Shown here one piece after another: positions 33,496-41,986 of a DNA stretch of 64,000 nucleotides (position 1 is the stretch's first letter; each line of letters begins with the position of its first letter). This stretch comes from Pseudidiomarina salinarum (GTDB taxonomy: Bacteria; Pseudomonadota; Gammaproteobacteria; Enterobacterales; Alteromonadaceae). The DNA is taken from the NCBI RefSeq assembly GCF_000753715.1, contig NZ_JPER01000001.1:248001-312000 (forward strand). Direction: 5' to 3'. The position numbers were made by a program, and so were the translations under genes. The notes beneath the pieces were generated by a model. That model was not told the DNA's origin and ran no database searches. It saw only the letters and a program-made list of their open reading frames with translations.

Positions 33496-35211
33496 ATGGA
33501 TATTCAAGCTTTAACATTTATTATCGTGGGAGCGACCTTTGCCCTCTATATCGCCATTGCGATCTGGGCGCGGGCTGGCACCACCAGTGATTTCTATGTT
33601 GCCAGTGGTGGCGTGCATCCGGTACTGAACGGGATGGCCACTGCAGCGGACTGGATGTCGGCGGCGTCGTTCATTTCTATGGCCGGTATCATCGCTTTCG
33701 CCGGTTACGACGGTAGTGTGTACCTGATGGGCTGGACCGGCGGTTATGTATTGCTGGCGCTGTGCCTGGCACCTTACCTGCGTAAGTTCGGTAAGTTTAC
33801 CGTGCCGGACTTTATCGGCGACCGCTACTACTCACAAACGGCCCGCACCATTGCGGTTATCTGTGCAATTCTGATCAGCTTTACCTACATAGCCGGACAG
33901 ATGCGTGGCGTCGGCGTGGTGTTCTCACGGTTCCTGGAAGTCGACATTGCCACCGGGGTATTTATCGGTGCGGTGATTGTATTCTTCTATACGGTACTGG
34001 GCGGCATGAAAGGCATTACCTACACCCAGGTAGCGCAGTACGTGGTACTGGCGTTCGCTTATCTGGTACCGGCGGTGTTTATCTCGTTCTATATGACCGG
34101 GCATATTCTGCCGCAAACCGGTTTCGGGGCGACGATCGCGGAGGGCCAGCCGGGTGCCGGCCAGTATCTGCTGGAGCGACTGGACGGACTGTCTGAACAG
34201 TTGGGGTTAACGGCTTATACCGAAGGCGCGCGCAGTAAGATTGATGTCTTTGCCATTACTTTTGCGCTGATGGTGGGTACCGCGGGTCTGCCCCACGTTA
34301 TCGTTCGCTTTTTCACTGTACCTAAAGTGAGTGACGCACGGCTGTCTGCTGGCTGGGCACTGGTGTTCATCTCGGTGGTATACCTGACTGCGCCTTCAAT
34401 CGCGGGCTTTGCCAAAGTAAACCTGATCAATACGGTGAATGGCCCGGATCTGCAGGGTGTGCCTTATGAGGAAGCCCCTTCTTGGGTAACTAACTGGGAA
34501 AAAACCGGCCTGATTGAGTGGGAAGACAAAAACAACGACGGTCGTATGTTCTACTCAGGTGATGAGCGCAACGAAATGACCGTTGACCGTGACATCATGG
34601 TACTGGCGAACCCGGAAATTGCCGACCTGCCTGCATGGGTAGTGGCGCTGGTGGCTGCCGGTGGCGTTGCCGCTGCACTGTCGACTTCTGCGGGCTTATT
34701 GCTGGTCATATCGGCCTCGGTGTCGCACGACTTGCTCAAACGCACCCTGACACCGAATATTACCGACCGGCAGGAATTGATGTGGGCGCGTATTTCGGCG
34801 GCCCTGGCGGTGGCCATTTCCACTTACTTCGGTATTAATCCGCCCGGCTTTGTAGCCCAGGTGGTGGCCTTTGCCTTCGGCTTAGCCGCGGCGAGTTTCT
34901 TCCCGGCCATTATCATGGGTATCTTCTATAAGCGGATGAATAATTTAGGTGCTATCGCCGGTATGGTGGTGGGTATCAGCTTTACCCTGGCCTATATTAT
35001 TTACTTCAAGTTTGTGAACCCGGCAGCGAACACGCCGGACAACTGGTGGTTTGGTATTTCGCCTGAAGGCATAGGTACGCTGGGGATGATCTTTAACTTC
35101 ATCGCCGCTTACACTGTGCATAAGTTGACAGGGGATGCGCCGCAGGCTACACAAGACTTAGTCGAGTCTATCCGGTATCCGAAAGGAGCGGGTGTGGCAA
35201 CCCATCACTAA
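33496..35211 (+). CDS. Sodium/solute symporter, probable acetate permease (ActP-like)
   Basis: The 571-residue inner membrane protein of the SSS family has about thirteen helices, the TAADWMSAASFISMAGIIAF segment typical of acetate-type members, and YFGINPPGFVAQVVAFAFGLA in the C-terminal half. With the DUF4212 protein before it, it fits the VC_2705-like subfamily. Acetate or another small monocarboxylate is the likely substrate given acs and CrbS/CrbR nearby. A loop of about 60 residues (NGPDLQGVPYEEAPSWVTNW ...) between helices is hydrophilic, as is usual for this subfamily. An intrinsic terminator follows. Confidence 0.9.
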   Translation: MDIQALTFIIVGATFALYIAIAIWARAGTTSDFYVASGGVHPVLNGMATAADWMSAASFISMAGIIAFAGYDGSVYLMGWTGGYVLLALCLAPYLRKFGKFTVPDFIGDRYYSQTARTIAVICAILISFTYIAGQMRGVGVVFSRFLEVDIATGVFIGAVIVFFYTVLGGMKGITYTQVAQYVVLAFAYLVPAVFISFYMTGHILPQTGFGATIAEGQPGAGQYLLERLDGLSEQLGLTAYTEGARSKIDVFAITFALMVGTAGLPHVIVRFFTVPKVSDARLSAGWALVFISVVYLTAPSIAGFAKVNLINTVNGPDLQGVPYEEAPSWVTNWEKTGLIEWEDKNNDGRMFYSGDERNEMTVDRDIMVLANPEIADLPAWVVALVAAGGVAAALSTSAGLLLVISASVSHDLLKRTLTPNITDRQELMWARISAALAVAISTYFGINPPGFVAQVVAFAFGLAAASFFPAIIMGIFYKRMNNLGAIAGMVVGISFTLAYIIYFKFVNPAANTPDNWWFGISPEGIGTLGMIFNFIAAYTVHKLTGDAPQATQDLVESIRYPKGAGVATHH

Positions 35212-35235
35212 AAGCCAATTACTAGCTGACAGGCT

Positions 35236-35265
35236 GTAAAAACCCGCCACCTGGCGGGTTTTTTG
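35236..35265 (+). terminator. Intrinsic terminator after the symporter gene
   Basis: AACCCGCC (35241-35248) and GGCGGGTT (35253-35260) form a stem with a 4-nt loop, followed by TTTT on the + strand. It lies 29 bp after the symporter stop and before the DUF294 gene, which has its own GGAGG 20 nt farther on. Confidence 0.88.
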
Positions 35266-35296
35266 TCAGCGGTTTTGATCGTTGGAGGTAAGTCAG

Positions 35297-37162
35297 ATGC
35301 AACCGGATTTTGCTGAGTTACAACGTTTTCTGCTGGACTGCCCGCCCTTTGATGAGCTGGATGCCGAACAGCGCCTGGCTGCGATTGAGCAGATGCAGGC
35401 GGTGTATCTGAATAAGCATAACGTTGAGTCACTGTTTAAGGAGCATAGCCCGGCGCTTTATATTGTACGCTCGGGCGTGTTTGATTTAATCGCGCCGGAC
35501 GATACCGTGATTGAACGTCTGGAATCCCACGATTTATTTGGTTTTCCGTCGCTGCTGAGCGGCCGCCCAGTGGTGAACCGGCTGGCGGTAGAAGCCGACG
35601 GCATTGTCTATATTTGCCCGGAGCCAGTCTTTAACCAGCTGCGGCGTGCGTCAAAAGCCTTTGAGCATTATTTTATCCGGGCCCATGGCCAGCGCCTGCT
35701 GGAAGAACAAAAGAGCGAGCGGGGCGCCTCACGCAGCCGTGCTACCGGCCATCATCTGCAGCTACCCATCAGCGATGTGCTCAGGCGTAAGCTGGTGCAG
35801 ATGCCCAGTAACGCGACTATCCGCAGTGCCGCTGAGCGGATGAGTCAGGAGCAGGTCAGCTCGATCCTGATTATTGACCCGCCGGATACCCTGGCCGGCA
35901 TTCTGACCGACCGGGATCTGCGCAACCGGGTGGTGGCCCAGGGGCTGGACTATGAGCTGCAGGTGAACGCGGTGATGACGCCGGCACCAGCCACGGTGTA
36001 CGGGCGGCAGAGCCTGATGGATGCGCTGGCACTGATGACCCAGCACAATATCCACCATTTGCCGGTGCTCAATGACAAGGATGAGCCGATCGGCATGATC
36101 ACCAACACCGACCTGATGCGGCAGCAGCGCAGCGAGCCGGTGATGCTGATCAGCGCGCTGAATAAGGCTGCCAGCCTGGACGAGCTCATCGATGAAGCCC
36201 AGCATATGCCGGCTTATATTCAGACCTTTGCGGCGCGGGTGCACGATTCGACTATCGTCGGCCGCTTGCTGGCGTCATTGACCGATACTATGACCCGGCG
36301 CCTGATTGAGCTGTATGAGCGCGAGCATGGGGTGGCGCCGGCCGCGTATGCCTGGCTGGCGTTTGGCTCGCAGGGGCGCCAGGACCAGACCTTGAGTTCG
36401 GATCAGGACAACGGCCTGCTGCTGGCGGATGATCTCAACGCGCAGCAGCAGGACTGGTTTAAGGGGCTGGGCGACTTCGTCTGTGACGGCTTGTACCGCT
36501 GCGGCATCCCGTTATGCCCCGGGGATATTATGGCCAGTAACCAGGATTGCCGGCGCAGTCTGTCCGGCTGGCTTGATCGCTTCAGTAACTGGACCACCAG
36601 CCCCACGCCCAAGGCGCTTATGTATTGCCAGATCTTTTTTGACAGCCGCATGGTGGTGGGTAATAAGCGGTTATACAACAAATACCGGGCGGAAGTGGCG
36701 AAGCTGGGCCAGAGCGAGTTTTTTCTTGGAAATCTGGCGCGGCTGCAGTCGAATGTGCCGGTGCCGCTGGGGCTGTTTAACCGCTTTCGCAGCACGGAAT
36801 CGGGCAAGGACAGCGATCTCATTAATATCAAACGTTATGGTATTGCGCTCATTAATGACATCGTCCGTACCTATTCTTTACACGCCGGCCTGACCGAGCC
36901 CGGCACCCTGGCGCGGCTGCAGGAGCTGAAGGGCAGCCGCCTGCTGAACCGGGGCGATAACCAGGCGCTGGGCGAGGCCTGGCTGTTTTTAAGTGGACTG
37001 CGGCTGCAGCATCAACTGGAGGTGTGGGGTACGGATAAGCCGAAGAACGCGCTGGATCCCGATGAACTCAGTACGCTTACCCGGCGACAACTGAAGTCGG
37101 CGTTCCGTATTATTAAGGAAGCCCAGCAGGGCGTGGGGCTCAAATTCGGACGCACGGGTTAA
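35297..37162 (+). CDS. DUF294 protein: cyclic-nucleotide-binding, CBS pair and nucleotidyltransferase
   Basis: The 621-residue protein has four parts: a cNMP-binding-like domain (~1-125), a CBS pair (~165-285, IIDPPDTLAGILTDRDLRNR and GMITNTDLMRQQ), a putative nucleotidyltransferase (~300-470) with AWLAFGSQGRQDQTL and SDQDNGLLL, and a C-terminal helical domain. The GS...R and DxD features match the GlnD/GlnE-like nucleotidyltransferase fold, so it may modify a protein or RNA. ATG 35297 has GGAGG 8 nt before it. Such genes are commonly found after ActP-type symporters; with adenine nucleotides binding CBS domains, an energy-linked control of acetate uptake is plausible but unproven. Confidence 0.87.
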   Translation: MQPDFAELQRFLLDCPPFDELDAEQRLAAIEQMQAVYLNKHNVESLFKEHSPALYIVRSGVFDLIAPDDTVIERLESHDLFGFPSLLSGRPVVNRLAVEADGIVYICPEPVFNQLRRASKAFEHYFIRAHGQRLLEEQKSERGASRSRATGHHLQLPISDVLRRKLVQMPSNATIRSAAERMSQEQVSSILIIDPPDTLAGILTDRDLRNRVVAQGLDYELQVNAVMTPAPATVYGRQSLMDALALMTQHNIHHLPVLNDKDEPIGMITNTDLMRQQRSEPVMLISALNKAASLDELIDEAQHMPAYIQTFAARVHDSTIVGRLLASLTDTMTRRLIELYEREHGVAPAAYAWLAFGSQGRQDQTLSSDQDNGLLLADDLNAQQQDWFKGLGDFVCDGLYRCGIPLCPGDIMASNQDCRRSLSGWLDRFSNWTTSPTPKALMYCQIFFDSRMVVGNKRLYNKYRAEVAKLGQSEFFLGNLARLQSNVPVPLGLFNRFRSTESGKDSDLINIKRYGIALINDIVRTYSLHAGLTEPGTLARLQELKGSRLLNRGDNQALGEAWLFLSGLRLQHQLEVWGTDKPKNALDPDELSTLTRRQLKSAFRIIKEAQQGVGLKFGRTG

Positions 37163-37166
37163 GCTG

Positions 37167-37811
37167 ATGGTATTTTCCAGCATTACCAATTGGTTCAAGC
37201 GCAGGCGGCAGCTAGCGCGACCCTGGCAGGCCGTGCGCTATATCGCGCTGGATCTGGAAACCAGCGGGCTGCATCCGCAAACCGACAGCCTGCTCGCCAT
37301 GGCCTGGATTGAGCTGAAGCCGCCGCTACTGGATTACCGCAGCGCACGCTATTATCTGCTGGGCCAGCAGGATACGGATTTAAAACAAAGTCCGGTGGTG
37401 CACGGTCTGCGGCAGCAGCATTTTGCCGATCCGGTCGACCCGCAGCAGGCACTGAAAGAATTAGCCGGGGTATTAAATGGTGCCGTATTGGTGTGCCATC
37501 ATGTGCAGCTTGACTGGCAGTTTCTGAAAGCGGCGGCCAGCCGTTACGATATCAGGCTGCGACCGCTGGCGCTGTTTGATACTCTGCAGTTCGACGCCAG
37601 GCGGCTGCGCAAGCAGCAGCACCATATTGAGCGCGGCAGCCTGACGCTGGCCAGTTGCCGGCAACGCTATCAACTGCCGATTTATCAGGCCCATCATGCC
37701 TTCGATGACGCCGTAGGTTGTGGCGAGTTATTTCTGGCGCAGGCTTATCATTTTGGTGGTCGGGCCAGAGTCAGTGTCGGGGAAATTATCCGGCAGACCC
37801 GCAGCGCCTGA
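37167..37811 (+). CDS. DnaQ-like 3'-5' exonuclease
   Basis: The 214-residue protein is a DEDDh exonuclease: Exo I YIALDLETSGLHP (Asp, Glu), Exo II HHVQLDWQFL and Exo III HHAFDDAVGCGELFL with the catalytic His and Asp. It resembles the DNA polymerase III epsilon-like proteins encoded beside DUF294 genes. It starts 4 bp after the DUF294 stop, so they are co-transcribed. The link between a nuclease and acetate uptake is unexplained; a nucleic-acid or oligonucleotide substrate is expected from the family. Confidence 0.88.
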   Translation: MVFSSITNWFKRRRQLARPWQAVRYIALDLETSGLHPQTDSLLAMAWIELKPPLLDYRSARYYLLGQQDTDLKQSPVVHGLRQQHFADPVDPQQALKELAGVLNGAVLVCHHVQLDWQFLKAAASRYDIRLRPLALFDTLQFDARRLRKQQHHIERGSLTLASCRQRYQLPIYQAHHAFDDAVGCGELFLAQAYHFGGRARVSVGEIIRQTRSA

Positions 37812-38061
37812 CCCGACTGGCTTGCACCCCCTGGCGCAACAAAAACCAAACAAATGTGACCATCCTTTACACTGTTATCGCAAAAAAGTTCCCTAAAAGA
37901 GCAAAAAATATTGGTTTTTAACGCTATACAAGGTTGCTCAATGCATTCTTTTTGATTAGTATCGGGTACTGATCGGTTGGAGTCTTTACCAATTTTTTGT
38001 TAACAGACCCCGATCGGAACAAGCAAGCTAAGCAATTAGCTGCAGGTTTATAACCTAGTAA

Positions 38062-38078
38062 ATCACTTAAAAAGTGAT
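38062..38078 (+). promoter_or_regulatory. Leader stem-loop just before the TonB receptor Shine-Dalgarno
   Basis: ATCACTT (38062-38068) and AAGTGAT (38072-38078) form a perfect 7-bp stem with loop AAA, ending two bases before the AGGGA Shine-Dalgarno (38081-38085). A smaller palindrome, AGGTTTATAACCT, lies just upstream. Such a leader could stabilise the message or tune ribosome access. The remaining 37812-38061 spacer shows no promoter I can place with confidence. Confidence 0.45.
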
Positions 38079-38091
38079 CCAGGGAGAAGAT

Positions 38092-40752
38092 ATGTATACT
38101 AACAATAAATTAGCTAAGTCTATCCGCTTAGCACTTATGTTCGGAGCTGCTTCAATGGCATTCTCTGGTACTGCGGCAGCGCAGAACCAGGAAGAAGAGC
38201 CAGTAGAAGAACTCGAAGAAGAAGTGCAGGAGCGTATCCAGGTTACCGGTTCACGTATTCGCCGTACTGACATGGAAGGCGCAGTTCCAGTAACTGTTAT
38301 CGACCGTGAAGCGATCGACCTGTCTGGTGACATGTCAGTTTCTGACATCATCCGTAACACTACTTTCAACTCAGCCGGTTCATTCCGTCCTCAGTCTGGT
38401 TCATCTGCACAAGGTGTTTCTCAGGTAAGCTTACGTGGCCTTGGTGCTTCACGTACGCTGGTACTGGTCGATGGTCGTCGTCTGACTATGTCCCCTTCAA
38501 CGGGTTCTAGCCAGGATTTGAACTCGATTCCAATCGGTGCTGTAGAGCGTATCGAAATCCTTTCTGACGGTGCATCAGCAATCTACGGTTCTGACGCTAT
38601 CGGCGGTGTAATCAACGTTATTACGCGTAAAGATTACAACGGCGCTCAGCTGACCTTAGGTGAAGGTGAAGTTTCTGTACCAAGCGAAGGCGGTGACCGT
38701 GAGCAAGGTAGCATCCTGTTCGGTTCATCTGATGCGAAAACCTCACTGTTAGGTGGCGTATCATGGAACAAGCGTGAAATCGTATACGAAAACGCATACC
38801 CATGGGTACAACCAGGTGCTTCGATTTTCGGTGCTAACTTCTTCGCTGTAGAAGATACATACGCGTTCCAGGGTATCCCTGGTGCATGTGCTGAAGACAA
38901 CTTCTACATCGATGGTGGCCTGTGCCGTTATAACTTCAACGCGACTAACGCGAATGAAGCTTCTTCAGCGAACGAATCACTGTTCCTGAAAGGTACGCAT
39001 CAAATCAATAACGACTGGATGTTCTACGCCAACGCAAGTGTTGCTGAGACCGTATCATTTGGCCGTTATGCACCAGTACCTGATTCAAACTTCTACTATG
39101 GCGACGCGCTAACTACGCCAGCTGATAGCTTCAACAACCCGACTAACCCTGATGCTTGGTTCTACGATCCAAACAACCCGGATGCGGTCGCGTATGATCC
39201 TGCTATCGGTGACAATGCTCCAGTGTACCTGTGGCACCGCTTTGCCGCTGTAGGTAACCGTGATAGTACCGTAACCAACAAAAGCGAAGATTTACTGGTT
39301 GGTTTTGAAGGTATGATCGGCGATCAGGCTATTGATTTCGGCTACCGTCGTGTTCGCAACAACACTGCAGACATCGGTCGTGGCTACCTGGCAGCGAACT
39401 TTGCCTGGGATAGCATTAATAACTTTAACCCAGGCTATTGCGAAGATGGCACGTTCGATGCCGCTAGCTGCCGTACGGGTTATAACATTCAGTCTCCAAG
39501 CTCGAACCCAGAGCAAGTACTGGCTGGTTCTAACGTAACTATCTCACGTATCTCTGATTTTGATATCGATGAGTACTACGCAAATACAGCGTTTGATGTT
39601 ATGTCTACCGACGCTGGTATGATCCAGGGCTTCCTGGGCTTTGAACACCGTCAAGAGCGTTACAGCGACCAATATGACTCACAGTCAGAAGCTGGTCTGG
39701 TAGGTGGTTCTGCAGGTAACTCTGCGGGCGGCACTCGTCAGGTTAACGCTGCGTTCTTCGAAGTATTAGTTCCTGTAACTTATGACTTCGAACTGAACTT
39801 TGCGGGTCGTTACGATAGCTACTCTGACTTTGGTAGCAACTTTGCACCTAAAGTGAGCTTCAAGTGGTCAGTAACTGAAGACATCATCTGGCGTGGTTCT
39901 TGGGGCCAGGGCTTCCGTGCTCCGTCACTGGATATCCTGACTCAGAAGACTTCATTCTCAGCTGATTCAGTAAACGATCCTACTACCTGTACTCTGTTAG
40001 CCGGTGATCCTGCTAAGCCATGCCAAATCAGCGCTTACTACCAGGCGAACGCCGACCTGGGTGCTGAAGAGTCAGATCAGATCTCTACTGGTTTAGCGAT
40101 GAACGTAACTGAGCAAATCAGCTTCGCCATCGATTACTACGACATTGAGATCACCAACCGTATCCGTCAGTTCGGTTCACAAGCACTGATCAACCGTGAA
40201 CTTGCTGGTGACCCGGTTCCTGCTGGTCTTGGCGTAATTCGTAACGCTGATGGCGTTATCACGCGCATCAATGCTGGTTACGGTAACGAAGGTACACTGG
40301 AAACTTCAGGTCTTGACTTTAACCTTCGTGCAAACTGGGACTTCGGTTCTATGGGCGCACTGTCACAGAACCTGCAAGTCAGCCATGTACTGGACTATAA
40401 AATTGATGGTGGCCGTGACACAGTGGGTGACTTAGGTTTCCCTCAGCAACGTGCTAACTTCAATAACGACTATAGCTTCGGTGACTGGACCTTCGCTTAT
40501 AACCTGAACTACATCGGTGATACTGCTCGCGAAACTATCGCTGGCGTACAACTTGGTAGCGTAGGTAGCTGGGTAACGCATGACTTCCAGGTGAACTATG
40601 CCACACAGTGGGATAGCCAGCTTACTCTGGGCGTACAGAACGCGTTTGAGAAGTTACCTGAGTTAGTGCCTTACGGTGGTCGTGACTACAACTACAACCT
40701 GTACAACGGTTGGGGTCGTGTATTCTACGTACGTTTCCAACAAAACTTCTAA
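38092..40752 (+). CDS. TonB-dependent receptor with highly biased codons
   Basis: The 886-residue receptor has a signal peptide ending in GTAAA, an acidic linker (EEEPVEELEEEVQERI), the plug start QVTGSRIRRTDMEG, plug motifs LVLVDGRRL and GSDAIGGVINVITRK, and a beta-barrel ending in FYVRFQQNF. Three cysteine pairs occur in long extracellular-type loops (ACAEDN...LCRYN, YCEDG...SCRTG, TCTLL...PCQIS). ATG 38092 follows AGGGA at 6 nt. Codons are strongly skewed to CGT, GGT, GTA and TCT/TCA, unlike its neighbours, which use CGG and CCG freely. This is what a very highly expressed gene would show. The substrate is unknown; this subfamily in alteromonads often serves peptides or sugars. Confidence 0.93.
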   Translation: MYTNNKLAKSIRLALMFGAASMAFSGTAAAQNQEEEPVEELEEEVQERIQVTGSRIRRTDMEGAVPVTVIDREAIDLSGDMSVSDIIRNTTFNSAGSFRPQSGSSAQGVSQVSLRGLGASRTLVLVDGRRLTMSPSTGSSQDLNSIPIGAVERIEILSDGASAIYGSDAIGGVINVITRKDYNGAQLTLGEGEVSVPSEGGDREQGSILFGSSDAKTSLLGGVSWNKREIVYENAYPWVQPGASIFGANFFAVEDTYAFQGIPGACAEDNFYIDGGLCRYNFNATNANEASSANESLFLKGTHQINNDWMFYANASVAETVSFGRYAPVPDSNFYYGDALTTPADSFNNPTNPDAWFYDPNNPDAVAYDPAIGDNAPVYLWHRFAAVGNRDSTVTNKSEDLLVGFEGMIGDQAIDFGYRRVRNNTADIGRGYLAANFAWDSINNFNPGYCEDGTFDAASCRTGYNIQSPSSNPEQVLAGSNVTISRISDFDIDEYYANTAFDVMSTDAGMIQGFLGFEHRQERYSDQYDSQSEAGLVGGSAGNSAGGTRQVNAAFFEVLVPVTYDFELNFAGRYDSYSDFGSNFAPKVSFKWSVTEDIIWRGSWGQGFRAPSLDILTQKTSFSADSVNDPTTCTLLAGDPAKPCQISAYYQANADLGAEESDQISTGLAMNVTEQISFAIDYYDIEITNRIRQFGSQALINRELAGDPVPAGLGVIRNADGVITRINAGYGNEGTLETSGLDFNLRANWDFGSMGALSQNLQVSHVLDYKIDGGRDTVGDLGFPQQRANFNNDYSFGDWTFAYNLNYIGDTARETIAGVQLGSVGSWVTHDFQVNYATQWDSQLTLGVQNAFEKLPELVPYGGRDYNYNLYNGWGRVFYVRFQQNF

Positions 40753-40790
40753 TTTAGAAGATTCGTTACGAAACACTTAGAAAGACAAAT

Positions 40791-40819
40791 AAAAACGGGG
40801 CCTAGCGCCCCGTTTTTTT
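40791..40819. terminator. Bidirectional terminator between the TonB receptor and methyltransferase genes
   Basis: ACGGGGC (40795-40801) and GCCCCGT (40807-40813) pair around a 5-nt loop, with A-run before and T-run after, so it can stop transcription from both sides. Confidence 0.9.
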
Positions 40820-40853
40820 ATGTTTGTCTTATTATTTTTTTTAAGAAGAGGGC

Positions 40854-41834
40854 TTACTTTTTCCGGATCTTAAGTGTCCAGGCAAAGGTATCGCCATCGT
40901 GTTCGATTACGTCCGCTTCAAATTTTGCCCCTGATTTTTCGGCAGCCTTTTTCAGCGCAGTAATATCCTTTTTCGCCAGTGCGGCATTTAGCTGGTCCTG
41001 AAGCCGCAGCTTGTGGTCACTTAGTAAATGGTATTCAAAGGCCAGTTGCTTGCGGCATTCTGCCAGATTGTCACCTTTCATCACCTGCATAACCCGGGCT
41101 ACGCGGCGTACTACATCATTTACCCACATCTGCTGTTCGGCTTTATTGTATCGTTCTTGCAGGGCTTGCATGGTCCACTGGATACTGCGGCTGATAATCC
41201 GATTATGGGAGAATTCAGACCAGCCCTTCTCACCGAGTTGTGGAATGGCCTGTGCTGCGAGGTCAATAAGCAGATCGGCTTGCTGGAACAGCGGGCTGTT
41301 TTCAAGAATATCAGTAAGGATAACCACGCCTTGCTTCGAGTCTTTCAGAAGCGAGCTGCTGGCGTGATGGGCCATTGCGGTAAAGGTACCGCCTTCCTTT
41401 AGTGATTCAAGAATTGATTTTAGTGCCTGGTTACGGTCAGCGTATTCAAAAGCGAACTGACTGACGACCGCATCAACACTGCCGGCAACGAAGGGCATTT
41501 GCTCGACCGGAGTCTCACTATGGAACGTAATCTGCTTTAGTTTTTTCGCTATAGCCGGGGACGATTTACTGAGCTGCGCGGCGGGGTCGATCCTGGCCGC
41601 ATCTACACCATGGATAACAAAGTCTTTCTGATTGGCGCGGCTGTAGTCGAAGGCCAGCAATGCCAAAGCGCCATTACCAGAACCGGCATCGATAACAGTA
41701 CCGCCGGTGGGGATTTCAGCAAACGTCGTATCCCAGAATTTTTTTACTACGCCGGTATAGCCTTTATTAGCCTCACCTTCAGCGAAGCTGTTGAGCACAC
41801 CTTTGGTGTGCCAGTATTTACTCCAGTGTTCCAT
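40854..41834 (-). CDS. Class I SAM-dependent methyltransferase, substrate unknown
   Basis: The 326-residue protein has the SAM-binding motif I VIDAGSGNGALALL near residue 47, a following acidic strand end (VIHGVDAARID) and a post-motif VDAVVSQFAFEYAD, which fit a Rossmann-fold methyltransferase. The N-terminus HWSKYWHTKGVLNSFAEG resembles small-molecule methyltransferases. The C-terminal ~120 residues are helical and rich in Lys/Arg/Gln (ALQERYNKAEQQMW ...) and not recognisable. It has its own convergent terminator. The tRNA gene lies 44 bp upstream on the same strand. Confidence 0.75.
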   Translation of the reverse strand: MEHWSKYWHTKGVLNSFAEGEANKGYTGVVKKFWDTTFAEIPTGGTVIDAGSGNGALALLAFDYSRANQKDFVIHGVDAARIDPAAQLSKSSPAIAKKLKQITFHSETPVEQMPFVAGSVDAVVSQFAFEYADRNQALKSILESLKEGGTFTAMAHHASSSLLKDSKQGVVILTDILENSPLFQQADLLIDLAAQAIPQLGEKGWSEFSHNRIISRSIQWTMQALQERYNKAEQQMWVNDVVRRVARVMQVMKGDNLAECRKQLAFEYHLLSDHKLRLQDQLNAALAKKDITALKKAAEKSGAKFEADVIEHDGDTFAWTLKIRKK

Positions 41835-41878
41835 TGTTTAGTCCTTAATTATTGATATTCTTTATTGGTATTCGGAAA

Positions 41879-41955
41879 TGGCGTCCCCGGCAGGAGTCGA
41901 ACCTGCGACCTGCCCCTTAGGAGGGGGCTGCTCTATCCTGCTGAGCTACGGGGAC
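41879..41955 (-). tRNA. tRNA-Arg(CCT)
   Basis: A 77-nt cloverleaf on the minus strand: acceptor arms GTCCCCG and CGGGGAC, D-arm GCTCAGCAGGATAGAGC, anticodon stem GCCCC / GGGGC with loop CTCCTAA, giving anticodon CCT (41919-41921) for AGG codons. The T-arm has GGTTCGACTCC, and a genomic CCA end is present. Length and identity match gammaproteobacterial tRNA-Arg(CCU). Confidence 0.95.
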
Positions 41956-41986
41956 GAACGGCCCCGGTTGGCGGGGCCGTATCGGC

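Noticed and set aside
38092-40752. Horizontal transfer as the cause of odd codon use in the second TonB receptor
   Set aside because: The preferred codons are those expected of highly expressed genes in this kind of bacterium, and the gene has no mobile-element borders.
41879-41955. tRNA-associated genomic island
   Set aside because: Neither side of tRNA-Arg(CCT) shows an integrase, a repeated tRNA 3' end or a block of foreign genes; the neighbours are a methyltransferase and a peptidase gene.
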